NCBI RefSeq assembly: GCF_003751265.1
Contig: NZ_RJKN01000001.1
Location: forward strand, 1 to 64,000
Source: Pseudokineococcus lusitanus
GTDB taxonomy: Bacteria > Actinomycetota > Actinomycetes > Actinomycetales > Quadrisphaeraceae
Length of the DNA stretch: 64,000 bases
Direction: 5' to 3'
This document shows positions 29,958-38,402 of the stretch, piece by piece. Under the pieces are notes generated by a model that worked only from the letters and a program-made list of their open reading frames with translations, ran no database searches and was not told where the DNA came from. How positions within the stretch are numbered: the stretch's first letter is position 1; the number at the start of each line of letters is the position of its first letter. The position numbers and the translations under genes were made by a program.

Positions 29958-30248
29958 CCTGGTCTCCCCTCGGCAGGGCGGCACGCAGGGGCGCCGCTCG
30001 GCACGTCCCGGCGGACGGCGAGCGGTACTCAACCACGCGGCACCCGCCGTCGGGGCGCACCTCGCCCAGGTCGTCGGTCGCGGTGCGCGCCGCGGACCCC
30101 CCTCCGGCGCACCGGGAGCCGGGCACCGGTGACGGACGGTGGTGATGCGTGACCCGACCGTGACCCGGCCGGGTGGCAGCGCTCCCACCGCCCTGGGCGG
30201 GAGGCCGGCCGCGGTCTACGCTCCCCCCGCCGGGGGGCCGACGACGAG
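29958..30248. other. Divergent livH/GNAT control region
   Basis: 291 bases without a gene. It must hold the liv operon promoter on the minus strand, but no clear -10/-35 pair stands out. On the plus strand TACGCT at 30217 precedes the GNAT gene. Confidence 0.4.
30217..30222 (+). promoter_or_regulatory. Possible -10 of the GNAT gene
   Basis: TACGCT, followed by a CCCCCCGCCGGGGGG hairpin and the GTG start 26 bases on. Confidence 0.35.
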
Positions 30249-30818
30249 GTGGTGGCGGTGGGCTGGTCGAGGACGACCGTGCGCGTGGCACGCGCCGAGG
30301 ACGCAGGGGCCGTGGCCGCCGCGCTCGGGACGGCCGGCGACCGCCGGGACGGCGGCGCCGTCGCGCCGTCGGCGGTCGAGGCGACCCTGGCCCGGGCGGA
30401 CGTCACCGTCCTCCTGGCCGAGGTCGGCACCACGACCGTGGGGGTCCTCGTCTTGCGGCACGGCGAGACGCTGCCGCTCGGGGCCGCCGCCGCCTCCGTG
30501 CACCAGATGGCGGTCACGCCGTCCCACCGGCGCCGCGGCGTGGGGCGGGCCCTGCTCGCGGCGGCCGTGCAGCTGGCGGAGGCCGACGGCGCGCAGCACC
30601 TCGTCGTCTCGGCGCCGCCCGGCGGCCGCGAGGCGCACCGCTTCCTGGCCCGGCTGGGCTTCTCGCCCCTCGTCGTGCAGCGCAGCGCGCCCGTGGCGAC
30701 CCTGCGCCGCAGCCTCGGTGCGCCGGCCGTCGGCGGCGAGGTGGCCCTGCGCCGCGCCGCCGTCGAGCGGGTGCTCCTGCGGCGCCGGCGCGAGCGCGGT
30801 CTCGCCGGGACCGCCTGA
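30249..30818 (+). CDS. GNAT-family N-acetyltransferase
   Basis: 189 residues. The GNAT core is clear: motif A 'VHQMAVTPSHRRRGVGRALLAAAVQLAEADG' (about residues 84-114) with the R/Q-x-x-G-x-G/A acetyl-CoA loop, and motif B 'AHRFLARLGFSPLVV'. Transfers acetyl from acetyl-CoA; acceptor unknown. First GTG in frame is used, but GTG at 30258 is equally possible. Single gene, divergent from livH and convergent with the thioesterase. Confidence 0.85.
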   Translation: MVAVGWSRTTVRVARAEDAGAVAAALGTAGDRRDGGAVAPSAVEATLARADVTVLLAEVGTTTVGVLVLRHGETLPLGAAAASVHQMAVTPSHRRRGVGRALLAAAVQLAEADGAQHLVVSAPPGGREAHRFLARLGFSPLVVQRSAPVATLRRSLGAPAVGGEVALRRAAVERVLLRRRRERGLAGTA

Positions 30819-30842
30819 CGGCGCGGCAGGACCCCGGCGCCC

Positions 30843-31376
30843 TCAGGCGTCGGGCAGCGGCACCAGCTGGCAGGTGAGGCGCGCGGTGCACACGCGGCGC
30901 CCCCCGTCGTCGACGAGGACGACCTCGTAGCTGACGACGCGGCGGCCCACGTGGAGCGGCCGTCCCGTCGCCGTCACCCACGTCGAGCGCGCCGGCGTGA
31001 CGGCCCGGTGGTGCGTGGCGTTGAGGTCGACGCCCACCGCGGCCGTGCCGGGCCCGCCCGCGAGGGAGGCGCCCATGCTGCCGACCGTCTCGGCGAGGGC
31101 CGCCGACGCGCCGCCGTGGAGGAGGCCCGCGGGCTGGGTGTTGCCCGCGACGGGCATCCGCGCGACGACCTCCTCGGCGCCGAGGACGAGGAACTCCGTG
31201 CCCGTCCGCCCCGCGAGGGTGCCGGCGCCCATCTCCGTGGCGAGGGCCGCGGCCGCCCGCGGGTCCTCGGCCGCGACGTCGTGCAGGCGCCGCCACCGGG
31301 CCGCCGCGCCCTCGGGCGCCGCGGCGCGGGGGGAGCGGTCGGGGGCGGTGCTGCTGCCGGGCTCGCTGTCGGTCAC
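30843..31376 (-). CDS. Hotdog-fold thioesterase (PaaI-like)
   Basis: 177 residues. The hotdog helix 'GNTQPAGLLHGGASAALAETVGS' with its HGG motif and 'GVDLNATHHRAV' identify a PaaI/YdiI-type acyl-CoA thioesterase. About 40 N-terminal residues are low complexity. GTG start is mirror-symmetric to the polA start 19 bases away: both proteins begin MTDS. A CAGACT hexamer 7 bases before the start could be its -10, overlapping that of polA, so it is probably leaderless. Acyl-CoA substrate unknown; this gene beside polA is common in actinobacteria. Confidence 0.88.
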   Translation of the reverse strand: MTDSEPGSSTAPDRSPRAAAPEGAAARWRRLHDVAAEDPRAAAALATEMGAGTLAGRTGTEFLVLGAEEVVARMPVAGNTQPAGLLHGGASAALAETVGSMGASLAGGPGTAAVGVDLNATHHRAVTPARSTWVTATGRPLHVGRRVVSYEVVLVDDGGRRVCTARLTCQLVPLPDA

Positions 31377-31388
31377 GCCGCCTAGTCT
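31366..31388 (+). promoter_or_regulatory. PafBC-type promoter of polA
   Basis: CTGTCGGTC, eight bases, then TAGTCT, a 7 of 9 match to TTGTCRGTG-N8-TANNNT. TAGTCT ends 6 bases before the polA GTG, so the transcript should be leaderless. The upstream box lies inside the first codons of the thioesterase gene. Confidence 0.6.
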
Positions 31389-31394
31389 GCCGCC

Positions 31395-34259
31395 GTGACC
31401 GACAGCGACCTCCTCCGCCCCGACGCCGCGGCCGACACGTCGCTGACCGGCCCGGCCGCCGACGCCCTCGTCGACCCCCCGGCCGACCCCCTGGCGGACC
31501 CGCGGCTCGACGCCGTCGGGGACGGCCCGCGGCCGCGCCTGCTCCTCGTCGACGGCCACTCCATGGCCTACCGCGCCTTCTTCGCCCTGCCGGCGGACAA
31601 CTTCTCCACGAGCACCGGCCAGGTCACCAACGCCGTCTACGGCTTCACGTCGATGCTCATCAACGTCCTGCGCGACGAGGCGCCCACGCACGTCGCCGTG
31701 GCCTTCGACGTCTCGCGCCAGACCTTCCGGGCGGCGGAGTACGCCGAGTACAAGGCCGGCCGCGCCAAGACGCCCACGGAGTTCGCGGGGCAGGTGCCGC
31801 TCGTCAAGGAGGTCCTCGCCGCGCTGCGCATCACCGTGGTGGAGAAGGAGGGCTACGAGGCGGACGACGTCATCGCGACCCTCGCCACCCAGGCCCGGGC
31901 GCGGGGCTTCGAGACGCTCGTCTCGACGGGGGACCGGGACGCGCTCCAGCTCGTCGACGAGGCCACCACCGTCCTCTACCCCCGCAAGGGCGTCTCCGAC
32001 CTCGTCCGCATGACGCCGGACGCCGTCGAGGAGAAGTACGGGGTGCGGCCGGCGCGCTACCCCGACCTCGCCGCGCTCGTCGGCGAGACGAGCGACAACC
32101 TGCCGGGCGTGCCCGGCGTGGGGCCCAAGACGGCCGCCAAGTGGCTGGCGACCCACGACGGCCTCGAGGGCGTCGTCGCCGCCGTCGACACCATCTCCGG
32201 CAAGGCGGGCGCCTCGCTGCGCGAGCACCTCGACCAGGTGCTGCGCAACCGGCGGCTCAACCGCCTCGTCGCCGACCTCGACCTCCCGGTGGGCGTCGAC
32301 GACCTCGCGCTCGTCGCCTGGGACCGGGAGGAGGTCCACCGCGTCTTCGACTCCCTCGAGTTCCGGGTGCTGCGCGACCGTCTCTTCGCCACCCTCCAGG
32401 CCGCCGAGCCGGAGGCGGAGGGCGGCTTCGCCGTCGAGGTCGCCCGGCCGCGCGGCGCGGACGTCGCGGCGTGGCTCGACGCGCGGGCGGCGGGGCGGGC
32501 CGCGCTGCACGTCACGGGCCGCTGGGGCGGCGGCACCGGCGAGGTCACGGGTCTCGCCGTGGCGGGCGAGGGCGGGGCCGCCTGGTTCCCCCTCGGCGGC
32601 GACGACGAGCCGGACCCCCTCGACGACGAGGGGCGCGCGGCGGTGGCGGCCTGGCTCGCCGACGCCGACCGGCCGAAGGTGCTCCACGACGCCAAGGGCC
32701 CCCTCCTCGCGCTGGCGGGCAGCGGCCTGCCCGTCGCCGGCCTCGTCGACGACACGGCGCTCGCGGCGTACCTGTGCCGGCCGGACCAGCGCTCCTTCGA
32801 CCTCGCCGACCTCGTGCTGCGGCACCTGCACCGCGAGCTGCGGCTCGAGGAGCCGGCCGGCGAGGCCGCCGCCCCCGCGGACGCGGACGACCAGCTGGCG
32901 CTCGACGTCGACGGCACGGGCGCGGCGACGACGCCCGACCCGGCGCCCGCCGCGGCCGTCCGGGCCGCCGCCGTCCTCGAGCTGTCCGGCGTGCTCGCCG
33001 GCGAGCTGGCCGAGCGGGGCGGTTCGGCGCTGCTCGCCGAGCTCGAGCTGCCGCTCGTCGGCGTGCTGGCGCGGATGGAGCGCCGCGGCGTGGCCGCCGA
33101 CCGGGCCCACCTCGAGGCGCTGGAGGAGCAGTTCGCCGCCACCGTCTCCGAGCAGGCCGAGGCGGCGTACGCCGTCATCGACCGGCGCGTGAACCTCGGC
33201 TCGCCCAAGCAGCTGCAGGAGGTGCTCTTCGAGCAGCTCGGCATGCCGAAGACGAAGCGCAACAAGACGGGGTACACGACCGACGCCGAGGCGCTGGCCG
33301 ACCTGCTCGTCAAGACCGAGGACACGGAGGGCAGCGAGTTCCTCGTGCGCCTGCTCGCCCACCGCGACGCGAGCCGGCTGCGCCAGACGGTCGAGGGCCT
33401 GCTCAAGACGGTGGCGCCCGACGGGCGGATCCACACCACGTACCAGCAGACCATCGCGGCCACCGGGCGGCTGTCGTCGACCGACCCCAACCTGCAGAAC
33501 ATCCCCATCCGCACGGAGGAGGGCCGCCGCATCCGCCAGGCCTTCGTCGTCGGGGAGGGCTACGAGAGCCTGCTCACCGCCGACTACAGCCAGATCGAGA
33601 TGCGGATCATGGCGCACCTGTCCGGCGACGAGGGGCTCGTCGAGGCGTTCCGCTCGGGGGAGGACCTCCACAGCTTCGTCGGCAGCCGTGTCTTCGAGGT
33701 CGAGCCGGCCGAGGTGACGCCGGCCATGCGCAGCAAGATCAAGGCCATGTCGTACGGGCTGGCCTACGGCCTGTCCGCCTTCGGGCTCTCCCGCCAGCTG
33801 CGCATCGCCGTCGACGAGGCCCGCGGCCTCATGGACGACTACTTCGAGCGCTTCGGCGGGGTCCGCGACTACCTGCGCGGGGTGGTCGACGCGGCCCGGA
33901 CGACGGGGTACACCGAGACCATCCTCGGGCGGCGCCGCTACCTGCCGGACCTCACGAGCGACAACCGGCAGCGGCGCGAGATGGCCGAGCGGATGGCGCT
34001 CAACGCGCCCATCCAGGGCTCGGCCGCCGACGTCATCAAGGTGGCCATGCTGGGCGTCGAGCGCGCCCTGGCCGAGGAGGGCCTCCGCTCGCGGATGCTG
34101 CTCCAGGTCCACGACGAGCTGGTGCTCGAGGTCGCCCCGGGGGAGCGCGAGGTGCTCGAGGCGCTCGTGCGCCGCGAGATGGGCGGCGCGGCGGAGCTCT
34201 CCGTGCCCCTCGACGTGTCCGTCGGCGTCGGCACGTCCTGGCACGAGGCCGGCCACTGA
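31395..34259 (+). CDS. polA: DNA polymerase I
   Basis: 954 residues; fills gaps in excision repair and removes RNA primers. The 5' nuclease domain (about 38-320) holds 'LLVDGHSMAYRAFFALP', 'YEADDVIATLA' and 'VSTGDRDALQLV'. The proofreading domain (about 340-530) lacks the usual DxE start (it reads 'RAALHVTGRWGG'), so 3'-5' exonuclease activity is probably absent, as in other actinobacteria. The polymerase domain has metal-binding Asp730 (DYSQIEMRI) and Asp907 (VHDEL), and 'AMSYGLAYGLSAFGLS'. GTG start, leaderless, with a DNA-damage type promoter. Confidence 0.97.
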   Translation: MTDSDLLRPDAAADTSLTGPAADALVDPPADPLADPRLDAVGDGPRPRLLLVDGHSMAYRAFFALPADNFSTSTGQVTNAVYGFTSMLINVLRDEAPTHVAVAFDVSRQTFRAAEYAEYKAGRAKTPTEFAGQVPLVKEVLAALRITVVEKEGYEADDVIATLATQARARGFETLVSTGDRDALQLVDEATTVLYPRKGVSDLVRMTPDAVEEKYGVRPARYPDLAALVGETSDNLPGVPGVGPKTAAKWLATHDGLEGVVAAVDTISGKAGASLREHLDQVLRNRRLNRLVADLDLPVGVDDLALVAWDREEVHRVFDSLEFRVLRDRLFATLQAAEPEAEGGFAVEVARPRGADVAAWLDARAAGRAALHVTGRWGGGTGEVTGLAVAGEGGAAWFPLGGDDEPDPLDDEGRAAVAAWLADADRPKVLHDAKGPLLALAGSGLPVAGLVDDTALAAYLCRPDQRSFDLADLVLRHLHRELRLEEPAGEAAAPADADDQLALDVDGTGAATTPDPAPAAAVRAAAVLELSGVLAGELAERGGSALLAELELPLVGVLARMERRGVAADRAHLEALEEQFAATVSEQAEAAYAVIDRRVNLGSPKQLQEVLFEQLGMPKTKRNKTGYTTDAEALADLLVKTEDTEGSEFLVRLLAHRDASRLRQTVEGLLKTVAPDGRIHTTYQQTIAATGRLSSTDPNLQNIPIRTEEGRRIRQAFVVGEGYESLLTADYSQIEMRIMAHLSGDEGLVEAFRSGEDLHSFVGSRVFEVEPAEVTPAMRSKIKAMSYGLAYGLSAFGLSRQLRIAVDEARGLMDDYFERFGGVRDYLRGVVDAARTTGYTETILGRRRYLPDLTSDNRQRREMAERMALNAPIQGSAADVIKVAMLGVERALAEEGLRSRMLLQVHDELVLEVAPGEREVLEALVRREMGGAAELSVPLDVSVGVGTSWHEAGH

Positions 34260-34265
34260 CGCGTC

Positions 34266-34295
34266 GGCCCGCGGCGGGCGCCCCCGCCGCGGGCC
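34266..34295. terminator. Terminator between polA and the methyltransferase
   Basis: 13-bp stem GGCCCGCGGCGGG with a CGCC loop, 6 bases after the polA stop; serves both convergent genes. Confidence 0.8.
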
Positions 34296-34326
34296 GGGCC
34301 ACGGCACCCGTGCGCCGCGGCCGCGG

Positions 34327-35169
34327 TCAGCCCGGCAGGTCGCAGACGAGGACCGCCGTCCCGGGGAGGTGGCGTCCCCGCAGGGGGCTCCAGCCGCCCC
34401 ACACGACGTCGCGGCCGGCGGGCCAGCGCGGCTCGACGAGGTCGACGAGCCGGAAGCCGGCGGCGACGACCTCGCGGACCCGGTCGCCGAGCGTCCGGTG
34501 GTGCTCGGCGTAGAGCACGGCGCCGTCCTCGCCCGTCTCCGCGTACGGCGTCGTGTCGAAGTAGCTCGACGTCGCCGTGAGCCCCGCCTCGCCCGGGTCG
34601 TCGGGGAAGGCCCAGCGGACGGGGTGGGTGAGGCTGAAGACCCAGCGGCCGCCCGGGCGCAGCACCCGCGCGACCTCGGCGTGGACGCGCTCCGGCTCGG
34701 CCGTGAAGGGCAGCGCGCCGTAGGCGGAGGCGGCGACGTCGACGCACGCGTCGGCCAGCGGCAGGCGGGCGGCGTCCGCCTGGAGGAGCGGCAGGCGCGC
34801 GTCGGCGGCCCGTCCCTCCCGCAGCATCCCCCCGGACAGGTCGAGGCCGACCACCTCGGCGCCGGCGTCGGCGAGCCAGCGGCTGCCGTGCGCCGCGCCG
34901 CAGCCCACCTCGAGCACCCGTCGTCCGCGGACGTCGCCGAGCAGCCGCGCGTCCGCCTCGCGCAGCCCCTCCGGCCCCCACACGAGGTCGCGCCCGCCGA
35001 GGTGCCCGTCGTGCTCGGCGACGTACCCGGCGGCGGCCTCGTCCCACCACCCGCGGTTGGCCCGCACGCTCTCCGCGGCGTCCACCGCCCGGTGACCGGC
35101 CGCCGCGAGGGGCGACCGGCCCCCGGGGGCGTCGGCGCGGTCGGGGGTCCCGGTGACGTCGGTGCTCAC
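34327..35169 (-). CDS. Class I SAM-dependent methyltransferase
   Basis: 280 residues. 'VLEVGCGAAHGSRWLADAGAEVVGLDLS' is the SAM-binding motif I/II (about residues 85-112), 'LLQADAARLPLADACVDVAASAYGALPF' holds motif III/IV, and 'VARVLRPGGRWVFSLTHPV' is motif VI. 'RWWDEAAAGYVAEHDGHLGG'-like N-terminus suggests a UbiE/small-molecule type. I chose GTG at 35169 because GACGAT lies 6 bases upstream, the leaderless layout seen elsewhere here; GTG at 35190 would add 7 residues. Substrate unknown. Confidence 0.87.
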   Translation of the reverse strand: MSTDVTGTPDRADAPGGRSPLAAAGHRAVDAAESVRANRGWWDEAAAGYVAEHDGHLGGRDLVWGPEGLREADARLLGDVRGRRVLEVGCGAAHGSRWLADAGAEVVGLDLSGGMLREGRAADARLPLLQADAARLPLADACVDVAASAYGALPFTAEPERVHAEVARVLRPGGRWVFSLTHPVRWAFPDDPGEAGLTATSSYFDTTPYAETGEDGAVLYAEHHRTLGDRVREVVAAGFRLVDLVEPRWPAGRDVVWGGWSPLRGRHLPGTAVLVCDLPG

Positions 35170-35175
35170 CGGCGC

Positions 35176-35181
35176 ATCGTC
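35176..35181 (-). promoter_or_regulatory. Possible -10 of the methyltransferase gene
   Basis: GACGAT on the minus strand, 6 bases before GTG 35169. Confidence 0.4.
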
Positions 35182-35276
35182 GCGCGCCACGGCCCCCCGG
35201 GTGCCGGGCGGGGTGCGGGACCCGCGTCGGCGCCGACCGCCTGGCGTTACCGGCGGACACGCGGGCGCCTCCTGCT

Positions 35277-35306
35277 TTGACCCCCCGTGACGGCCGCGCG
35301 TACTCT
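35277..35306 (+). promoter_or_regulatory. rpsA promoter
   Basis: TTGACC at 35277-35282 and TACTCT at 35301-35306 with an 18-base spacer: the best -35/-10 pair in the window, fitting a housekeeping sigma factor. Transcription should start near 35313, leaving a GC-rich leader of about 180 bases before rpsA; no known leader element is recognised in it, and nothing else is seen in 35170-35491. Confidence 0.75.
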
Positions 35307-35491
35307 TGGCAGGCGCGCGTCCAGCGCGCGGCGAACGTCATCCTCGCCCCCCGCCGCCGGCCCTGCCGCGGCGCCGGGCGCCGATCTCGCGGTCCGCGCC
35401 CGTGCGCGCACGTCCACCGACCGCAGAGGCGGTGCCGCGAGCCACGCGGCCCCGCCGCGACGCCCAGCCCGTAACGGAGCCCGACGACTTC

Positions 35492-37033
35492 ATGACCACC
35501 ACCACCGAGCGCACCGCGCCCCAGGTCGCGATCAACGACATCGGCACGGCCGAGGACTTCCTCGCCGCGATCGACGCGACCATCAAGTACTTCAACGACG
35601 GGGACATCGTCTCCGGGACGATCGTCAAGGTCGACCGGGACGAGGTGCTCCTCGACATCGGGTACAAGACCGAGGGCGTCATCCCCTCGCGCGAGCTGTC
35701 GATCAAGCACGACGTCGACCCCAACGAGGTCGTCGGCGTCGGCGACGAGGTCGAGGCCCTGGTCCTCCAGAAGGAGGACAAGGAGGGCCGGCTCATCCTG
35801 TCCAAGAAGCGCGCCCAGTACGAGCGCGCCTGGGGCACGATCGAGCGCATCAAGGAGGAGGAGGGTGTCGTCACCGGCACCGTCATCGAGGTCGTCAAGG
35901 GCGGCCTCATCCTCGACATCGGCCTCCGCGGCTTCCTCCCCGCCTCGCTCGTCGAGATGCGTCGGGTCCGCGACCTGCAGCCGTACGTCGGCCAGGAGCT
36001 CGAGGCGAAGATCATCGAGCTCGACAAGAACCGCAACAACGTCGTCCTCTCGCGCCGTGCCTGGCTCGAGGAGACGCAGTCGGCGGTGCGCCACAACTTC
36101 CTGCAGACCCTGCAGAAGGGCCAGGTCCGGTCGGGCGTCGTCTCGTCGATCGTCAACTTCGGCGCCTTCGTCGACCTCGGCGGCGTGGACGGGCTCGTCC
36201 ACGTGTCCGAGCTCTCCTGGAAGCACATCGACCACCCCTCCGAGGTGGTCGAGGTCGGCCAGCAGGTCACCGTCGAGGTCCTCGACGTCGACATGGACCG
36301 CGAGCGGGTCTCCCTGTCGCTGAAGGCGACGCAGGAGGACCCGTGGCAGCAGTTCGCCCGGACCCACGCCATCGGCCAGGTCGTCCCGGGCAAGGTCACG
36401 AAGCTCGTCCCCTTCGGCGCGTTCGTGCGCGTCGAGGAGGGCATCGAGGGCCTCGTCCACATCTCGGAGCTGGCCGTGCGCCACGTCGAGGTGCCGGAGC
36501 AGATCGTCGGCGTCGGCAACGACATCTTCGTCAAGGTCATCGACATCGACCTCGAGCGTCGTCGCATCTCGCTCTCCCTCAAGCAGGCCAACGAGGGCGT
36601 CGACCCCACGAGCGACGAGTTCGACCCGTCGCTCTACGGCATGGCGCAGGAGTACGACGAGGCCGGCAACTACAAGTACCCCGAGGGCTTCGACCCCGAG
36701 ACCAACGAGTGGCTCGAGGGCTTCGAGACCCAGCGCGAGGAGTGGGAGCGGCAGTACGCCGAGGCCCAGGCGCGCTGGGAGGCCCACAAGGCGCAGGTCG
36801 CGGCAGCCAGCCAGGCCGAGGCCGAGGCCGTCACGGCGGGCGACGCCACGCCGACGACCTACTCCTCGGGCGGCCCCGCCGACCGCGGCACCTCCTCGGG
36901 CTCCGGCTCGTCGAGCAGCTCCTCCTCGAGCTCCTCGTCGTCGTCCTCCTCGGCCCCCGCGTCGGAGGGCACCCTCGCCTCCGACGAGGCCCTGGCGGCG
37001 CTGCGCGAGAAGCTCACCGGCGCCGGCAGCTGA
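35492..37033 (+). CDS. rpsA: 30S ribosomal protein S1
   Basis: 513 residues; brings mRNA to the 30S subunit. Four S1 domains are visible, starting about residues 35, 122, 207 and 294: 'GDIVSGTIVKVDRDEVLLDIG', 'GVVTGTVIEVVKGGLILDIG', 'GQVRSGVVSSIVNFGAFVDLG' and 'GQVVPGKVTKLVPFGAFVRV', the number usual in actinobacteria. A Glu/Trp-rich helix then leads to a nearly pure Ser tract (about 473-488) and a conserved C-terminal helix 'SDEALAALREKLTG'. ATG chosen because the conserved sequence begins here; CGGAG lies upstream. Confidence 0.96.
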   Translation: MTTTTERTAPQVAINDIGTAEDFLAAIDATIKYFNDGDIVSGTIVKVDRDEVLLDIGYKTEGVIPSRELSIKHDVDPNEVVGVGDEVEALVLQKEDKEGRLILSKKRAQYERAWGTIERIKEEEGVVTGTVIEVVKGGLILDIGLRGFLPASLVEMRRVRDLQPYVGQELEAKIIELDKNRNNVVLSRRAWLEETQSAVRHNFLQTLQKGQVRSGVVSSIVNFGAFVDLGGVDGLVHVSELSWKHIDHPSEVVEVGQQVTVEVLDVDMDRERVSLSLKATQEDPWQQFARTHAIGQVVPGKVTKLVPFGAFVRVEEGIEGLVHISELAVRHVEVPEQIVGVGNDIFVKVIDIDLERRRISLSLKQANEGVDPTSDEFDPSLYGMAQEYDEAGNYKYPEGFDPETNEWLEGFETQREEWERQYAEAQARWEAHKAQVAAASQAEAEAVTAGDATPTTYSSGGPADRGTSSGSGSSSSSSSSSSSSSSSAPASEGTLASDEALAALREKLTGAGS

Positions 37034-37082
37034 CACCAGCCGCACGCCCCGCACGACCGCACGACCGCACCACCAGCACGGC

Positions 37083-37120
37083 CCGCAGGGGCCCGGCGCC
37101 ACGGCGCCGGGCCCCTGCGG
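37083..37120 (+). terminator. Terminator after rpsA
   Basis: 17-bp stem beginning CCGCAGGGGCCCGGCGC with a 4-base loop, about 50 bases after the rpsA stop. Confidence 0.85.
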
Positions 37121-37186
37121 CGTCCTCCGGCCCGGCGGGGCCGGGGGCACCGGCCCCGCTCCGACGCGCCCGTGGCCGGCGGCTCG

Positions 37187-37192
37187 TAGGGT
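37187..37192 (+). promoter_or_regulatory. coaE -10, predicted leaderless start
   Basis: TAGGGT ends 6 bases before the coaE GTG; no ribosome site. Confidence 0.5.
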
Positions 37193-37198
37193 CGGCCC

Positions 37199-38344
37199 GT
37201 GCTGCGGGTGGGGCTGACGGGCGGGACGGGCGCGGGGAAGACGACGGCCGCGCGGCGGCTGGCGGCGCGGGGGGCGGTCGTCGTCGACGCCGACGCGCTC
37301 GCCCGCGAGGTGGTGGCGCCCGGCACGCCGGGCCTGGCCGCCGTCGTGGCCGCCTTCGGCGAGGGCGTCCTCGGGCCCGACGGCGCGCTCGACCGGCCCG
37401 CGCTGGGCCGCGTCGTCTTCGCCGACGCGGACCGCCGCCGCGAGCTCGAGGCGATCACGCACCCCCTCGTCCGCCGTCGGCGCGACGAGCTCGTCGCCGC
37501 GGCGCCGGACGACGCCGTCGTCGTCGACGACATCCCCCTGCTCGTCGAGACCGGCCGCGCCGCGGAGTGGCCGCTCGTCGCCGTCGTCGACGCCCCGGCC
37601 GAGGTCCGGGTGGCACGCCTCGTGGCCTCGCGCGGCCTGCCCGCCGAGGACGCGTGGGCGCGGGTCCGGGCGCAGGCCGACGACGACGGGCGCCGTGCCG
37701 CCGCCGACGTCGTCCTCGACGGCGCGGGGGACGTGGCCGCGCTCGAGCGGCAGGTGGACGCCCTGTGGGAGGAGCGGCTCCTGCCCTTCGAGGAGCACCT
37801 GCGGCACGGCCGCCGCGCGCCCCGGCCGGACCACGCCGTCCTCGTCGCCCCGGACCCCACGTGGCCGGCCCAGGCCGCCCGTGTCCTCGCGCGGGTCCGG
37901 CGCGCGGCCGGGGACCGGGCCCGGTCGGTCGACCACGTCGGCTCGACCTCGGTCCCGGGGCTGCCGGCCAAGGACGTCCTCGACGTCCAGGTCGTCGTGG
38001 ACGACCTCGCGACCGCCGGCGCGGTGGCGGACGACCTGCGTGCCGCGGGCCTCGTGCGGCCGCCGGGGGAGTGGTGGGACGAGCTGCCGGAGGGCCCGCG
38101 GCCCAAGGCCTTCGCCACCGAGGCGGACCGCGCGCGGCCGGTCAACTGCCACGTCCGGGTGGCGGGCGGCCAGGAGCGCGACGTGCTGGCGCTGCGCGAC
38201 CTCCTGCGCCGCGACCCGGCGGAGCGCGACGCCTACGCCGCCCTGAAGGCCCGGCTGGCCGCGGAGCCGCACGACTCGGTCGACCACTACGCCGAGCGCA
38301 AGGGGCCGTGGATCCGCGCGGCCCTGGCCCGGGCGCGCGGCTGA
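37199..38344 (+). CDS. coaE: Dephospho-CoA kinase fused to a GrpB (UPF0157) domain
   Basis: 381 residues. Residues 1-200 are CoaE, the last step of CoA synthesis: P-loop '[14 protein letters not shown]', '[12 protein letters not shown]', 'THPLVR' and 'DDIPLLVET'. Residues about 210-378 are a GrpB/UPF0157 nucleotidyltransferase-fold domain: '[21 protein letters not shown]' and '[10 protein letters not shown]', ending '[10 protein letters not shown]'. This fusion is known in actinobacteria, where the second domain has been linked to CoaE folding. Leaderless GTG start. Confidence 0.94.
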   Translation: MLRVGLTGGTGAGKTTAARRLAARGAVVVDADALAREVVAPGTPGLAAVVAAFGEGVLGPDGALDRPALGRVVFADADRRRELEAITHPLVRRRRDELVAAAPDDAVVVDDIPLLVETGRAAEWPLVAVVDAPAEVRVARLVASRGLPAEDAWARVRAQADDDGRRAAADVVLDGAGDVAALERQVDALWEERLLPFEEHLRHGRRAPRPDHAVLVAPDPTWPAQAARVLARVRRAAGDRARSVDHVGSTSVPGLPAKDVLDVQVVVDDLATAGAVADDLRAAGLVRPPGEWWDELPEGPRPKAFATEADRARPVNCHVRVAGGQERDVLALRDLLRRDPAERDAYAALKARLAAEPHDSVDHYAERKGPWIRAALARARG

Positions 38345-38372
38345 GGGACGTCGACGGGCTCCGCCGGGGCCG

Positions 38373-38395
38373 CTGTCGGTGGGGGCGCCTACCGT
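38373..38395 (+). promoter_or_regulatory. PafBC-type promoter of uvrB
   Basis: CTGTCGGTG, eight bases, then TACCGT: 8 of 9 to TTGTCRGTG with exact N8 spacing and a fitting hexamer. TACCGT ends 7 bases before the uvrB ATG, predicting a leaderless mRNA. The best example of this motif in the window. Confidence 0.72.
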
Positions 38396-38402
38396 TGTCG
38401 GC

